Shown: one piece after another, positions 26,947 to 37,708 of the stretch
Layout: each line of letters opens with the position of its first letter
How positions within the stretch are numbered: the stretch's first letter is position 1
Assembly (NCBI RefSeq): GCF_016908525.1
Contig: NZ_JAFBEB010000002.1
Location: 62,001-126,000 of the forward strand
Direction: 5' to 3'
Source of the DNA: Brevibacillus fulvus
Lineage (GTDB): Bacteria; Bacillota; Bacilli; Brevibacillales; Brevibacillaceae
Length of the DNA: 64,000 bases
The notes under the pieces: model-generated
Databases searched by the model: none
What the model saw: the letters and a program-made list of their open reading frames with translations, nothing else
Told to the model about the DNA's origin: nothing
Made by a program: the position numbers and the translations under genes

Positions 26947-27076
26947 ATTGGATCGCCGCTTGTCTGTGCTTTCCTTTCACACCAAGAATCGATGCGAAAA
27001 ATCCTCCAGCATCCTTCTCTATCTCCCTGAAAAATTGTTGCCCAATCCGGAAACGACAAGCTGTGTCTGATATGTT

Positions 27077-27084
27077 AAGCGCTT
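27077..27084 (+). promoter_or_regulatory. LacI-type operator O4
   Basis: AAGCGCTT core (in TTAAGCGCTTTCC) directly after a possible extended -10 (TGATATGTT, 27068-27076), 38 bases before the 27122 start. With O3, 142 bases away, it could form a looped repression complex. Confidence 0.55.
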
Positions 27085-27121
27085 TCCATCTTACTTGTTA
27101 CGAGATAAAGGAGAGTAGCTG

Positions 27122-28117
27122 ATGAGCAAAGTAAAAGTTGGCATTCTGGGTGCCGGATTTATTGCAAAAGTACACAGTTCCATTTTGGCGAGAGACGAAC
27201 GAGTGGAAATTGTCGGTGTCGCCGATATTTCGGCCGAACGGGCGCAAGCGTTGGCGGCAGAAGTCGGCCAGGCGCGGGCGTTGACGAGCTTGCACGATTT
27301 GTTTGAACTTGGCGTAGATGCGGTTTACGTTACTACGCCCAACACACTGCACGTCGAGCCGGTTCTCGCTTGCCTGCAAAACCAGATTCACGTCTTTTCC
27401 GAAAAACCGATGGCGGTTTCATTGGCGGAAGCGCAGCAAATACGCGAAGCGGCGGCAGCCTCCCGGGCGATCTACAATCTGGGGATGAATCGCCGATACG
27501 CCTCGGTTTACAAAAAGGTGAAGGAGCTGATCGCTTCCGGCGAGGTGGTTCCCAACCTGGCGCAAATCAAGATGAATCGCGGCGAACTGCTGAATCCGCC
27601 GTGGACCGCCGATCCGAAGGTGACCGGGGGATTTTTGTATGAGACTCCCTTTCATCTGATGGACTTAAGCCGCTATCTGTTTGGCGAAGTGCAGACGATT
27701 TACTGTGAAGGGCGGCAAAATGTTTCCGCAGAAGAACTGGATACATTTGCGATCGTACTCACTTTCGACTCAGGAACGATCGCCACGTTTGTCACCTATG
27801 CCCACGCCGGCTGGAGCTTTCCGTTTGAAAGTTTGGAAGTATACGGAACATATTCAACCATTGCGACACAGGAAATGGAAAAAGTCATGTATGCCCCCGG
27901 GCTGAAACAACCGGCGCAAGTCAGCGACTTCTTTCAATTGACCACCGAAGAAAAATGGGGCTATGCCGAGGAAGACCGTTTGTTCATCAGCGCGATCGTG
28001 GACGGAAGCGCTCCTCCGGTCACGGCAGAAGACGGTTTCCGCTCCATCCAGCTGCTGGAGGCGATCTATGAAAGCGCCAGAGAGGGCAAACGGATTGATT
28101 TTCACCGAAACGCCTAG
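27122..28117 (+). CDS. Gfo/Idh/MocA-family oxidoreductase
   Basis: A 331-residue NAD(P)-dependent oxidoreductase: Rossmann motif GILGAGFIAKVH, EKPM motif and the ETPFHLMDLSRY segment with the catalytic histidine. It heads the long ABC-iol run behind operators O3/O4. The third dehydrogenase follows 45 bases after its stop. It probably interconverts an inositol isomer or sugar derivative and its keto form; the exact substrate cannot be read from sequence. Confidence 0.82.
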   Translation: MSKVKVGILGAGFIAKVHSSILARDERVEIVGVADISAERAQALAAEVGQARALTSLHDLFELGVDAVYVTTPNTLHVEPVLACLQNQIHVFSEKPMAVSLAEAQQIREAAAASRAIYNLGMNRRYASVYKKVKELIASGEVVPNLAQIKMNRGELLNPPWTADPKVTGGFLYETPFHLMDLSRYLFGEVQTIYCEGRQNVSAEELDTFAIVLTFDSGTIATFVTYAHAGWSFPFESLEVYGTYSTIATQEMEKVMYAPGLKQPAQVSDFFQLTTEEKWGYAEEDRLFISAIVDGSAPPVTAEDGFRSIQLLEAIYESAREGKRIDFHRNA

Positions 28118-28162
28118 CTGGTCGATAACTGCTTTTATTTTGGAAGGGGCGGTGAGCAAAGG

Positions 28163-29341
28163 GTGGATATAAGGAAAAAACCAATACGCGTCGGGATGAT
28201 CGGCTACAAATTTATGGGCAAGGCTCACAGCCATGCACTGAGAGATTTGCCGTTTTTCTTCGAACCAGCGGGTGTCCCGGTGTTGCAGGCGATCGCCGGG
28301 CGGGACGAGGCCGCGCTGAAACAGTCTGCCGAGAAGATGGGCTGGAGCAGCTATGAGACCGATTGGCGGCGTTTGATTGAACGCGATGACATCGATTTGA
28401 TTGATATCGTTACGCCCAACCATACGCATGCGGAAATGGCGATCGCGGCAGCACAGGCAGGCAAGCATGTGCTTTGTGAAAAACCGCTGGCGCGTTCGGT
28501 GGCTGAGGCCCGCCAGATGCGGGATGCGGTGAACAAGGCCGGTGTCATCCATATGATTTGCCACAACTATCGGTTTGCACCGGCCGTCCAGTTTGCCAAA
28601 AAGCTGATCGAGCAAGGGCGATTGGGAAAAATTTATCACATTCGCGCCACCTTTTTGCAAGATTGGCTGATGGACCCGGAATTTCCGCTTACCTGGCGAT
28701 TGCGCAAGGAAGTTTCCGGTTCCGGCTCACTGGGTGATTTGGGAGCGCACATTATTGATCTGGCGCGCTTTCTGGTTGGCGAAATCAACGAAGTTGTCGC
28801 AATGTTGGAAACTTTCGTGAAAGAGCGTCCGCTGGGGGAAATGGATCAGCACTTGCGGGGACGGCCCGGGAATGGACAACGCGCTCCGGTAGAAGTCGAT
28901 GACGCCGCCGTATTCCTCGCCCGCTTTGACAATGGCGCCTTGGGCGTGTTTGAGGCGACCCGTTTCAGCAAAGGAAACCGCGCCGGAAATCGCTTTGAAA
29001 TCAATGGGGAACGCGGTTCGCTGCGTTGGGACATGGAAAACATGAACAATCTCCAGGTTTATCTGGATGGAGATGAAGCAGGCCTGCAAGGGTTCCGCAC
29101 GATCAACTGTACGGAAGTGGAGCACCCCTACGCCGCCGCTTATTGGCCGGCCGGTCATATTATCGGCTACGAGCACACGTTTATCAATTTGATGCTCGAG
29201 TTGTGCAATGGCATTGCCAATGGCTGTAATCCGGCGCCCAATTTTGAGGATGGGCTTCGCAACCAGCTGGTGCTGGCGGCAGTGGAACGATCAGATCAGA
29301 CAGGCCGATGGGTAAAGGTCATGGAAATGCTGGACAACTGA
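28163..29341 (+). CDS. Gfo/Idh/MocA-family oxidoreductase, levoglucosan dehydrogenase-like
   Basis: A 392-residue oxidoreductase with Rossmann motif GMIGYKFMGKAHSHA, the CEKPLARS motif and a DLGAHIIDLARFLVGE catalytic segment. Length and the MGKAHS opening, NYRFAPAV and ATFLQDW segments resemble levoglucosan dehydrogenase and related sugar 3-dehydrogenases. GTG 28163 is preceded by GGAAGGGGCGG. In this setting it may oxidise an inositol glycoside or an unusual inositol. This is inference. Confidence 0.78.
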   Translation: MDIRKKPIRVGMIGYKFMGKAHSHALRDLPFFFEPAGVPVLQAIAGRDEAALKQSAEKMGWSSYETDWRRLIERDDIDLIDIVTPNHTHAEMAIAAAQAGKHVLCEKPLARSVAEARQMRDAVNKAGVIHMICHNYRFAPAVQFAKKLIEQGRLGKIYHIRATFLQDWLMDPEFPLTWRLRKEVSGSGSLGDLGAHIIDLARFLVGEINEVVAMLETFVKERPLGEMDQHLRGRPGNGQRAPVEVDDAAVFLARFDNGALGVFEATRFSKGNRAGNRFEINGERGSLRWDMENMNNLQVYLDGDEAGLQGFRTINCTEVEHPYAAAYWPAGHIIGYEHTFINLMLELCNGIANGCNPAPNFEDGLRNQLVLAAVERSDQTGRWVKVMEMLDN

Positions 29342-29485
29342 ACAAAGCAGTTCCTGCCCCGGGCCGTTGCTTATGACAGCTGCCCGGGATGCGCAGGCCA
29401 AACGGATTGCTGAAAGAGCGGGGAGCAAGGGAGCTGGAGAATGGAGCCGCCTGGCAGATACTCAATTTAAAGGGGGATTCACGTT

Positions 29486-30481
29486 ATGCAAAGACAGAAA
29501 AACTGGTTTTGGCTCATTGGCGTGTTGGTCGTCGCTCTTGTTTCGGCTGCTTGCGGAGGGCAGCAAGCGGCCCAGCCGACTGCGGCATCGGAACAGCAAG
29601 GCAGCAACGCCGCGGCGGACGGCAAGCTGGTCATCGGCGTGGCCCATCCCGATTTTGATGACAAATGGCTGAGCTACTTGCAGGATGGGATGGAACAGTA
29701 TGCCGCCACGCAAAAAGATGTAGAGGTGATCTATGTCGATGCGATGAATGACGCAAGCAAACAGCTTTCCCAAGTGGAAAATTTCGTTTTGCAAAAAGTA
29801 AACGCAATTGTGCTGATTCCTGTCGATACCGTTTCCGCCCCGGAAATGGTGGAAAAAGCAAAAGCCGCCAACATTCCGATCATTGTTGTCAACAGACAGT
29901 ATGACGGAGTGGAAAATGCGACCGCCTACGTCGGCTCCGAATCGATTAAAGCAGGTTTGATGCAAATGGAAGAAGTAAGCAAAATGTTGAACGGCAAAGG
30001 CAATGTGGCGCTGATCAACGGGCAGATGGGGCAGGAGGCGCAAATCAAACGTACGGAAGGCAACAAACAGGTGATCGGACAAAACCCCGGGATCCAGATC
30101 GTGCTGGAAGGTACGGGAGAATGGGATCGCGCCAAGGGAATGACGTTAATGGAAAACTGGCTGCAGTCCGGTCAAAAAATTGATGCGGTTGTCTCCAACA
30201 ACGATGAGATGGCGATTGGCGCGATCATGGCGTTGGAAGCGGTCGGCAAGCTGGAGCAAACGATCGTCGCCGGTATTGATGCCACCCCGGACGCGCTCGA
30301 ATATGTGAAAAGCGGGAAATTGCAAGTGACGGTCTTCCAGAATGCGCGCGGTCAAGGAGAGAGCGGTCTTGCCACGGCGATCAAGGCGGCGAGAGGGGAA
30401 ACGGTCGAGAAGTTCACTTGGGTGCCGTATGAACTGGTGACGAAGGACAACGTCGACGAGTATATCCAAAAATGGCAGTAA
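29486..30481 (+). CDS. Sugar/inositol ABC transporter substrate-binding lipoprotein
   Basis: A 331-residue ribose-type binding protein (peripla_BP_4). The signal peptide ends in a lipobox, LVSAAC, with the lipidated cysteine at residue 23. A linker rich in Gln, Ala and Ser follows, then the binding fold from VIGVAHPDFDDKWL. ATG 29486 follows AAAGGGGG. With the ATPase and permease downstream it forms a complete importer. Because it precedes iol genes it probably binds an inositol, as in Caulobacter IbpA-IatAP. Confidence 0.9.
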   Translation: MQRQKNWFWLIGVLVVALVSAACGGQQAAQPTAASEQQGSNAAADGKLVIGVAHPDFDDKWLSYLQDGMEQYAATQKDVEVIYVDAMNDASKQLSQVENFVLQKVNAIVLIPVDTVSAPEMVEKAKAANIPIIVVNRQYDGVENATAYVGSESIKAGLMQMEEVSKMLNGKGNVALINGQMGQEAQIKRTEGNKQVIGQNPGIQIVLEGTGEWDRAKGMTLMENWLQSGQKIDAVVSNNDEMAIGAIMALEAVGKLEQTIVAGIDATPDALEYVKSGKLQVTVFQNARGQGESGLATAIKAARGETVEKFTWVPYELVTKDNVDEYIQKWQ

Positions 30482-30523
30482 ACGAGCCGAAAGTGAACAT
30501 CCTGGCAGAATGAGGGGGTAGCC

Positions 30524-32032
30524 ATGAGCAGTGAGTTTATATTGGAAATGGAACAGATTACCAAGGAGTTTCCGGGTGTAAAAGCGCTCGATCAAGTACA
30601 GCTCAAGGTCAGGAAAGGGACAGTCCACGCGCTGATGGGCGAAAATGGTGCCGGAAAATCAACCCTCATGAAAATTTTAATCGGAATGTATTCCCCCGAT
30701 CGCGGCCGGATTTTGTTTGACGGGGAAGAATTGAAGCTGGGCGGGGTCAAGGATGCGCTGGACAAAGGCATCTCGATGATCCACCAAGAGTTAAGCCCGA
30801 TTCCCAATATGACAGTGGCGGAAAACATTTTCCTCGGCAGAGAACCGAGCTTTCGGCTGACCGGCTGGGTAAAAGCGCGGGAACTTACCGACCAGACGAG
30901 GCGATTGTTTGAACGGCTGGAGATCGAGATTGATCCGCATGCGCGGATGTCTGAACTGAGCATCGCCAATACGCAAATGGTCGAGATTGCCAAGGCGATC
31001 TCCTATAACGCCAAGTTGATTGTGATGGACGAACCAACTTCGGCAATTACGGAAAAGGAAGTCTTTCATCTGTTTCGGATCATCCGTTCGTTGAAACAGG
31101 AAGGTGTGTCGATCATTTATATTACGCACAAAATGGATGAATTGGCGGAAATCACCGATGAGCTGACCGTACTGCGGGATGGCAAATATATCGGCACCCG
31201 GCCCAGCCTGAACACCACTCGGGAGCAGTTGATCGAGATGATGGTCGGCCGGGAAGTGCAGCAAATCTTCCGGAAACCGCCGGCACAGATCGGGGAGACG
31301 ATTATGTCGGTACGCCAATTGGCGAGGAGAGGCAAATATGAGCAGGTCAGTTTTGAACTGAAAAAAGGGGAAATTCTCGGCGTCGCCGGCCTGATGGGTT
31401 CCGGGCGGACAGAAGTATTGGAAGGGATATTTGGGGTGAATCCGCCGGATACGGGAGAAATTTTCATTCATGGCCAAAAAGCGTTGATTCGCTCGCCGCG
31501 CGATGCAATCGCCCACCGGATCGGCTTGTTGACCGAAGACCGAAAGCAGACCGGCTTGTTTTTGCCGCTGTCGGTTGAAGACAATATGACCATTCTCAAC
31601 ATTGACCAGTATGCAAAAGGCGTGTTTCTGGACGAGAAGAAGATGGAACAGGCTTGTCGTCAACAAAATGAGCAGCTGGCGATTAAGACGCCCGGATTGA
31701 AACAGATTATCAAATATTTGAGCGGCGGCAATCAGCAGAAAGTCTTGATTGCCAGATGGCTGTTGCACGATCCGGAGATTTTGCTGCTTGATGAGCCGAC
31801 GAGGGGAATTGACGTCGGGGCAAAGGCGGAAATTTATCAGTTGATCTTTGAATTGGCCAAGAAAGGAAAGGCGATTGTGCTGGTTTCATCGGAACTTCCC
31901 GAAATTCTTGGACTAAGCGATCGGATCATGGTGATGCATGAAGGGCGAAAAATGGGGGAGTTGAGCAGGGAAGAGGCAACGCAGGAAAAGATTATGCAAC
32001 TGGCAACCGGGGGGTTGACCACAAGTGCCTGA
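30524..32032 (+). CDS. Sugar/inositol ABC transporter ATP-binding protein (two NBDs)
   Basis: A 502-residue ribose/xylose-type ATPase with two nucleotide-binding domains. The first has Walker [10 protein letters not shown] and Walker [11 protein letters not shown]. The second has the degenerate Walker [10 protein letters not shown] usual in this family, then signature YLSGGNQQK and Walker [12 protein letters not shown]. It energises the importer formed with the flanking lipoprotein and permease. Confidence 0.93.
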   Translation: MSSEFILEMEQITKEFPGVKALDQVQLKVRKGTVHALMGENGAGKSTLMKILIGMYSPDRGRILFDGEELKLGGVKDALDKGISMIHQELSPIPNMTVAENIFLGREPSFRLTGWVKARELTDQTRRLFERLEIEIDPHARMSELSIANTQMVEIAKAISYNAKLIVMDEPTSAITEKEVFHLFRIIRSLKQEGVSIIYITHKMDELAEITDELTVLRDGKYIGTRPSLNTTREQLIEMMVGREVQQIFRKPPAQIGETIMSVRQLARRGKYEQVSFELKKGEILGVAGLMGSGRTEVLEGIFGVNPPDTGEIFIHGQKALIRSPRDAIAHRIGLLTEDRKQTGLFLPLSVEDNMTILNIDQYAKGVFLDEKKMEQACRQQNEQLAIKTPGLKQIIKYLSGGNQQKVLIARWLLHDPEILLLDEPTRGIDVGAKAEIYQLIFELAKKGKAIVLVSSELPEILGLSDRIMVMHEGRKMGELSREEATQEKIMQLATGGLTTSA

Positions 32033-32053
32033 AAATGTCTGGGGGAATTCAAA

Positions 32054-33055
32054 ATGAGTAGTGAAACGACGACGGTGAAAAAGCAGGAAAGGATCGCCAA
32101 CAACAGTCCGCTAAAAGTGAAAAGCCTGGCGTTTCTCAGCCGCTATGGAATGTTGCTGATCCTGATCGCCTTGGTGATCCTCATGTCGATTCTTTCGCCA
32201 ACCTTTTTTACGGCAAGCAATTTGCTCAATATTGTCAAGCAAATGTCGGTCGTCGGCATCGTGGCGATTGGGGTTACGTTAGTCATTATTACGACCGGGA
32301 TCGATCTGTCATCCGGTTCGGTCATTGCGCTTGTTTCCGTAGTTGTGGCCAGTCTGGCACAGCCCGGCGGTATGCCGCTGTTTGTTCCGATCATCGTCGG
32401 ACTCGGCCTTGGACTGTTGACCGGTGTCATTAACGGAACGATCATCTCCAAAGGAAAAATCGCTCCGTTCATCGTCACGCTGGGAATGATGACTGCGGCG
32501 CGGGGCGCGGCCTTGCTTTACAGCGGCGGGCGGCCGATCGGCAATTTGTCTGAGCCGTTCAAATTCATTGGCCAGGGTCAAATTTTCGGCATTCCGTTTC
32601 CGATTCTCTTGTTCGCGTTTGTCGGGGTGATTACCTATCTTTTGTTAAACAAAACCAAATTCGGGAAACGGGTATATGCCATTGGCGGCAATGAACAGGC
32701 TGCGATGATTGCCGGCATTCATATCGACCGGGTGAAAATTTGCATTTATGGTTATGCGGGATTGTTGTCCGCTTTGGCCGGGATTATTTTGACCTCCCGG
32801 ATCGCTTCCGGTCAGCCGACTGCGGGCAACATGTACGAACTGGATGCAATCGCCGCGGCGGTGATTGGCGGCACGAGTCTGTCCGGCGGGATCGGCACGA
32901 TCGGCGGGACGATCATCGGGGCGCTGGTGATCGGAGTGATGAATAACGGTCTCGATTTGTTGAATGTCTCATCCTATTGGCAGCAAATTCTCAAAGGCGC
33001 GATTATTACGGCGGCGGTTTATCTTGACTCGCGCAAACATAACAGGCGATCGTGA
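32054..33055 (+). CDS. Sugar/inositol ABC transporter permease
   Basis: A 333-residue RbsC-type permease with eight to ten hydrophobic segments. The [16 protein letters not shown] and [15 protein letters not shown] stretches are family hallmarks. It starts 21 bases after the ATPase gene. Its stop overlaps by 4 bases a GTG in another frame, but the next real gene starts at 33085. Confidence 0.92.
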   Translation: MSSETTTVKKQERIANNSPLKVKSLAFLSRYGMLLILIALVILMSILSPTFFTASNLLNIVKQMSVVGIVAIGVTLVIITTGIDLSSGSVIALVSVVVASLAQPGGMPLFVPIIVGLGLGLLTGVINGTIISKGKIAPFIVTLGMMTAARGAALLYSGGRPIGNLSEPFKFIGQGQIFGIPFPILLFAFVGVITYLLLNKTKFGKRVYAIGGNEQAAMIAGIHIDRVKICIYGYAGLLSALAGIILTSRIASGQPTAGNMYELDAIAAAVIGGTSLSGGIGTIGGTIIGALVIGVMNNGLDLLNVSSYWQQILKGAIITAAVYLDSRKHNRRS

Positions 33056-33084
33056 GCAAGAATATTGGAAAAGAGGAGTGCGCC

Positions 33085-33921
33085 ATGAAAATTGCCTTGA
33101 ATCAAGCGACGACGATGAAGCGGTCCAGCTTGCGGCAAGATCTGGAGTTGTGCGAATCATACGGGTTTGATTTCATTGAGATTCGCCGTGACAAATTGCG
33201 GGAATACTTGTCTGAATTTTCGCTCGATGAGCTGCAAGCCTTTTTTCGGCAAAACCGGCTCAAACCTTTTGCCTTGAATGCCCTGGAATTCGTCACTTTC
33301 CGCGACAGGGCAGGGAGACAGCAACTCGAGAGGGAGCTGCATGAACTGGGCCAGATCGGTCAAACGATTGGCTGTCGGACGATCATCGCGGTGCCCAGCT
33401 TCGATGTAGGGGAGTACAGCAAAACGCAGATCAAACAGGAAACAGTCGGTGTCTTGCAGCGGTTGGCGGAGCTGGCCGAGACGTACGGAATGCGGCTGGC
33501 TCTGGAATTTTGCGGCTATCCCAACTGTTCGGTCAATACGTTTGCGCAGGCATACGAGATCGTCACCGCCGTCAACCGGGAAAACGTCGGGCTGGTTCTC
33601 GATTGTTTTCACTTCCATGCGATGAATTCGCGGCTGGAAGATTTGCAACAGGCCGATCCCGGCAAATTGTTCGTTTTCCACCTCGATGATTGTGAAGATC
33701 TGCCTGCGGGCGCTTTGCGCGATCACCATCGGGTATGGCCAGGCACCGGCGCGATTGATTTAGACAGCATCTTGCGAACTTTGCGGGACATTGGTTATGA
33801 CGAAATGACGTCGCTTGAGCTGTTTCGGCCCGAGTATTGGGAGTGGGAGGTGGAGCAGGTCGTCCGGATGGGCAAGGAGACGACGGAACGCGTGATTCGC
33901 CGCTATTTTCCAAACGAATAA
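33085..33921 (+). CDS. iolI: 2-keto-myo-inositol isomerase IolI
   Basis: A 278-residue xylose-isomerase-like TIM-barrel protein, the same length as Bacillus subtilis IolI and similar throughout ([19 protein letters not shown] opening, [34 protein letters not shown]). IolI converts 2-keto-myo-inositol to 1-keto-D-chiro-inositol, linking D-chiro-inositol to the main pathway. ATG 33085 is preceded by AAGAGGAG. It is the first iol gene after the ABC importer. Confidence 0.92.
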   Translation: MKIALNQATTMKRSSLRQDLELCESYGFDFIEIRRDKLREYLSEFSLDELQAFFRQNRLKPFALNALEFVTFRDRAGRQQLERELHELGQIGQTIGCRTIIAVPSFDVGEYSKTQIKQETVGVLQRLAELAETYGMRLALEFCGYPNCSVNTFAQAYEIVTAVNRENVGLVLDCFHFHAMNSRLEDLQQADPGKLFVFHLDDCEDLPAGALRDHHRVWPGTGAIDLDSILRTLRDIGYDEMTSLELFRPEYWEWEVEQVVRMGKETTERVIRRYFPNE

Positions 33922-33950
33922 CCATCAGGAAAATTGGGGGGAGCAAACGG

Positions 33951-35885
33951 ATGAAAACGATCCGCTTAACGACGGCGCAAGCGTTAGTCAAATTTTTGAA
34001 CCAGCAATATGTCGAGTTTGACGGACAGCGGGAACGCTTTGTCAAAGGGATATTCACGATTTTTGGACACGGCAATGTGCTCGGTTTGGGTCAGGCGCTG
34101 GAAGAAGATCCGGGGGCGCTGGAAGTTTACCAAGGGCGCAATGAGCAGGGGATGGCCCAGGCGGCCGTAGCCTTTGCCAAGCAAAAACGGCGCAGGCAAA
34201 TTATCGCTTGCACCTCTTCCGTCGGACCGGGAGCAGCCAATATGGTGACAGCGGCGGCAACGGCCTCTGCCAATCAAATTCCGCTGCTGCTTTTGCCTGG
34301 TGACACGTTTGCGAGCAGACAGCCCGATCCTGTGCTGCAACAAGTCGAACATCGCCATGATTTCACGGTCACGACCAATGATGCGTTTCGTGCCGTCAGC
34401 AAGTATTGGGACCGGGTCAGCCGGCCTGAGCAATTGATGTCCGCCATGCTCCATGCCATGCGGGTGCTGACCGATCCGGCCGACACCGGAGCGGTCACAG
34501 TCTGTTTGCCGCAGGATGTGCAAGCGGAAGCATACGACTTTCCGGAAGCATTTTTTCAGCAGCGGGTGCATCGCATAGACCGCAGGGTTCCGACTGCGGC
34601 CGATTTGCAGCAGGCAGTGGAGTTGATCAAACGAAAACAGCGGCCGCTCATCATCTGCGGCGGAGGCGTTCGCTATGCGGAAGCGGCTGACGAATTGCGG
34701 CGTTTTGCGGAAAAATTCCACATTCCGTATGGGGAGACGCAAGCGGGGAAAAGCGCGATCGAGAGCGAGCATGCCTACAATTTGGGCGGAATCGGCGTCA
34801 CTGGCAATTTGGCCGCCAATCTGATCGCCCGGGATGCAGATCTCGTCATTGGCATCGGCACCCGTTATACCGATTTTACAACCGGTTCCAAACAACTGTT
34901 TCAGCATCTCGCTGTGGAATTTTTGACGATCAACGTGTCCCCGTATGACGCTTGCAAGCTGGACGCGACGAAACTGGTCGCTGACGCCAAACTGGCTTTG
35001 CCGGCATTGGAAGCGGAGTTGGACCGGGCAGGTTATCGTTCCGCCTATACCGACCAGATCGCCCAGGTCAAACAAGCATGGGCCGACGAGTTGGCCCGAC
35101 TGCGCCAGATCCGCTATCTAGGGCAGGGGTTCGTTCCGGAAGTTGCCGGACACCGCGACGAAGTGTTGCCTGCCTTCGTGGAGACGTTTCAGTCATGTCT
35201 GACCCAGACGGAAGTGATCGGCCTGATCAACGAGCTGATTAACGAGGACGCGATCATTGTCGGGGCGGCGGGAAGTCTGCCTGGGGATTTGCAACGAATG
35301 TGGCAATCTCGCCGTCCGCATACCTACCATATGGAGTACGGCTATTCCTGCATGGGCTACGAGATTGCCGGTGCGCTGGGCGTCAAACTGGCGGAACCGG
35401 ACAAAGAGGTGTACGCGATGGCGGGCGACGGCAGTTATTTGTTGCTGCATTCCGAATTGGTGACCAGTTTGCAGGAAGGCCAAAAAATCAACGTGCTGTT
35501 GTTTGACAACGCCTCGTTTGGCTGTATCAACAATTTGCAGATGGAAAACGGCATGGGCAGCTTTGCGACAGAATTCCGTTTTCGCAATCCAACAAGCGGC
35601 AAACTGGATGGCGGCTGGATGAAAATCGATTTTGCCCAAAGCGCAGCGGGCTACGGGGTCAAAACATACCGGGCCCATACGCTTGAGCAGCTGAAGGAAG
35701 CGCTGGCCGACGCCAAACAACAACCTTGTTCAACATTGATTGACATCAAAGTGTTGCCGAAAACGATGACGGCAGGATATGAATCTTGGTGGCACGCAGG
35801 AGTCGCGGCTGTTTCCGGAAATTCCAAGGTGGCGGAAGCGTACCGGCATAAGGAAGCCAAGCTGAAAACAGCGAGAAAGTATTGA
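33951..35885 (+). CDS. iolD: 3D-(3,5/4)-trihydroxycyclohexane-1,2-dione hydrolase IolD
   Basis: A 644-residue thiamine-diphosphate enzyme that opens the inositol-derived ring to 5-deoxy-glucuronic acid. The N-terminal Pyr domain has [11 protein letters not shown] with the activating glutamate. The C-terminal PP domain has the ThDP motif [11 protein letters not shown] (about 490-500) continuing to NNLQ. ATG 33951 has GGGGGGAGC upstream. Length fits IolD (about 640). Confidence 0.95.
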   Translation: MKTIRLTTAQALVKFLNQQYVEFDGQRERFVKGIFTIFGHGNVLGLGQALEEDPGALEVYQGRNEQGMAQAAVAFAKQKRRRQIIACTSSVGPGAANMVTAAATASANQIPLLLLPGDTFASRQPDPVLQQVEHRHDFTVTTNDAFRAVSKYWDRVSRPEQLMSAMLHAMRVLTDPADTGAVTVCLPQDVQAEAYDFPEAFFQQRVHRIDRRVPTAADLQQAVELIKRKQRPLIICGGGVRYAEAADELRRFAEKFHIPYGETQAGKSAIESEHAYNLGGIGVTGNLAANLIARDADLVIGIGTRYTDFTTGSKQLFQHLAVEFLTINVSPYDACKLDATKLVADAKLALPALEAELDRAGYRSAYTDQIAQVKQAWADELARLRQIRYLGQGFVPEVAGHRDEVLPAFVETFQSCLTQTEVIGLINELINEDAIIVGAAGSLPGDLQRMWQSRRPHTYHMEYGYSCMGYEIAGALGVKLAEPDKEVYAMAGDGSYLLLHSELVTSLQEGQKINVLLFDNASFGCINNLQMENGMGSFATEFRFRNPTSGKLDGGWMKIDFAQSAAGYGVKTYRAHTLEQLKEALADAKQQPCSTLIDIKVLPKTMTAGYESWWHAGVAAVSGNSKVAEAYRHKEAKLKTARKY

Positions 35886-35915
35886 CTTGACTTTTTTGGA
35901 TAGAGGTGGGCTGCA

Positions 35916-36872
35916 ATGGCAACCGTTCAGGAAACAAACGAGCAGTTTCGCATCGGCATTGCCCCGATCAGTTGGGTAAACGATGACATTCCCGGGTTGG
36001 GCGATCATTATACGCAGGACCAGGTACTGCGCGAAATGGCCTCGCTCGGGTATCGTTCCACAGAAATGGGACGTCTGTTTTCCCAGGAGCCCGCGGCGCT
36101 TCGCGAGAAATTGGCTGCGCATGGCTTGCAATTGGCCAGTAAATTTGTCGGGGTGCTGTTGTCCGACCGCGATCGTCAGCAAGCCGAACTGGACTCGTTC
36201 CGGGAGTGGGCAGAGTATCTGAAGGAAATGGGTTGTCGGCATGTGATCGTCTGCGAGATGGGCGGATCGATTCACTGGGACCCGCGGCGTTCACCGCAAG
36301 AGACCGGCATCCGCAAGCTGACGGATGAACAGTGGCAAACGCTGGTGGATGGCCTGCATCAAGCGGCGGGGATCGCTCAGGCGCTCGGCTTGGAACTGGT
36401 TTATCATTATCACGCCGGGACGGTGGTGGAAACGGCGGAGGAAATCGATCGCCTGATGGCCGAGACCGCTCCCGGATTGGTCCATCTCTTGTTTGATACC
36501 GGGCACGCGCTGTATGGCGGTTATGATCCGCTGGCGTTATGGATGAAGTACGAGAAGCGGATCAAGTACGTTCATCTAAAGGATGTGCGAGCCGAAGTAC
36601 TTAAGCACGTGAGAATGCATCAACTCGATTTTCGGTCGGCGGTTTTGCAGGGATTGTTTACGGTGCCAGGCGACGGATGCATCGACTTTGTGCCGATTTT
36701 TCGCCGACTGCTGCAGAGTCAATATGCCGGCTGGGTGATCGTGGAAGCCGAGCAGGACCCCGCCGTCGCCGATCCGTACACCTACGCCAAGATGGCCAAA
36801 GATTATATTGAACAAACGCTGAAAAATGTTGGCGAGGAGATCCGCTTGCCAAGACAGGGGGAAAGAGGATGA
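35916..36872 (+). CDS. iolE: Inosose dehydratase IolE
   Basis: A 318-residue TIM-barrel protein of the inosose dehydratase family (IGIAPISWVNDDIPGLG opening, EMGRLF, FDTGHALYGGYDPL, YVHLKDVR). It dehydrates 2-keto-myo-inositol to the trihydroxycyclohexanedione used by IolD. ATG 35916 follows AGAGGTGG. Its stop overlaps iolB as ATGA. Confidence 0.94.
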   Translation: MATVQETNEQFRIGIAPISWVNDDIPGLGDHYTQDQVLREMASLGYRSTEMGRLFSQEPAALREKLAAHGLQLASKFVGVLLSDRDRQQAELDSFREWAEYLKEMGCRHVIVCEMGGSIHWDPRRSPQETGIRKLTDEQWQTLVDGLHQAAGIAQALGLELVYHYHAGTVVETAEEIDRLMAETAPGLVHLLFDTGHALYGGYDPLALWMKYEKRIKYVHLKDVRAEVLKHVRMHQLDFRSAVLQGLFTVPGDGCIDFVPIFRRLLQSQYAGWVIVEAEQDPAVADPYTYAKMAKDYIEQTLKNVGEEIRLPRQGERG

Positions 36873-37708
36873 GCCGTTTGATTGTTCCCCGGCAAAAACG
36901 GGATGAAACTGGCAGAGTATCGTTGGTAACGCCGGAAATGGCAGGCTGGAACTATGTCGGCTTTGAAGTGTATCAGTTGGAGAGGGGGCAGAGCTTGCGC
37001 AAGGAAACGGGAGCGCAGGAAGCGTGCCTTGTTCTGTTGAGCGGCAAAGCCGATGTTTCCACCCGCCGGGAAAAGTGGCGATCGCTCGGTCAGCGCATGG
37101 ACGTGTTTGAGAAGCTTCCGCCCTATTCGGTGTATGTGCCGCCTCAAGACCATTATCAGGTGGAAGCGCTCACCAATTTGGAGGTAGCGGTCTGCCTTGC
37201 TCCCGGCAAAGGCACGTACCCCGCCCGGATGATCTCGCCGGAGGATGTCGGCGTGGAACTTCGCGGTGCGGGGAATATCGAGCGGCTAGTCCATAACATT
37301 CTTCCTGAACAACAGCCGGCGGACAGTTTGCTGGTAGTGGAAGTGTTCACGCCCGAAGGGAACTGGTCCAGCTATCCGCCACACAAGCACGACCAGGAGC
37401 GGCTGCCGGAAGAATCGTATCTGGAAGAAACCTATTATCATCTGATCAATCCGCAAGGCGGCTTTGCCGTACAGCGGGTGTATACCGACGACCGTTCCCT
37501 CGATGAGCAGCTGCTTGTCAGCAATGGCGATGTTGTGTTAGTCCCGAGAGGCTATCATCCGGTGTCCGCTCCGCCCGGCTACGAGCTGTATTATCTCAAT
37601 GTGATGGCAGGGCCGGTCCGCACCTGGAAGTTCAAGAACGATCCGGCTCATGAATGGATTATGCCAAGCAAGTTGACCGCAAATCAGCCAAGGAGGGAAG
37701 CGCGATGA
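36869..37708 (+). CDS. iolB: 5-deoxy-glucuronate isomerase IolB
   Basis: A 279-residue cupin-type IolB, converting 5-deoxy-D-glucuronate to 5-dehydro-2-deoxy-D-gluconate. The SSYPPHKHDQ metal-site stretch and the late DVVLVPRGYHPVSAPPGY segment are diagnostic. Start and stop both overlap neighbours as ATGA, so translation of iolE-iolB-iolC is coupled. Confidence 0.94.
   Translation: MSRLIVPRQKRDETGRVSLVTPEMAGWNYVGFEVYQLERGQSLRKETGAQEACLVLLSGKADVSTRREKWRSLGQRMDVFEKLPPYSVYVPPQDHYQVEALTNLEVAVCLAPGKGTYPARMISPEDVGVELRGAGNIERLVHNILPEQQPADSLLVVEVFTPEGNWSSYPPHKHDQERLPEESYLEETYYHLINPQGGFAVQRVYTDDRSLDEQLLVSNGDVVLVPRGYHPVSAPPGYELYYLNVMAGPVRTWKFKNDPAHEWIMPSKLTANQPRREAR

Noticed and set aside
29355-29390. 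Terminator between the third dehydrogenase and the ABC binding protein
   Set aside because: CCCGGG pairs with CCCGGG some 20 bases on, but there is no T run; an operon-internal hairpin at most.
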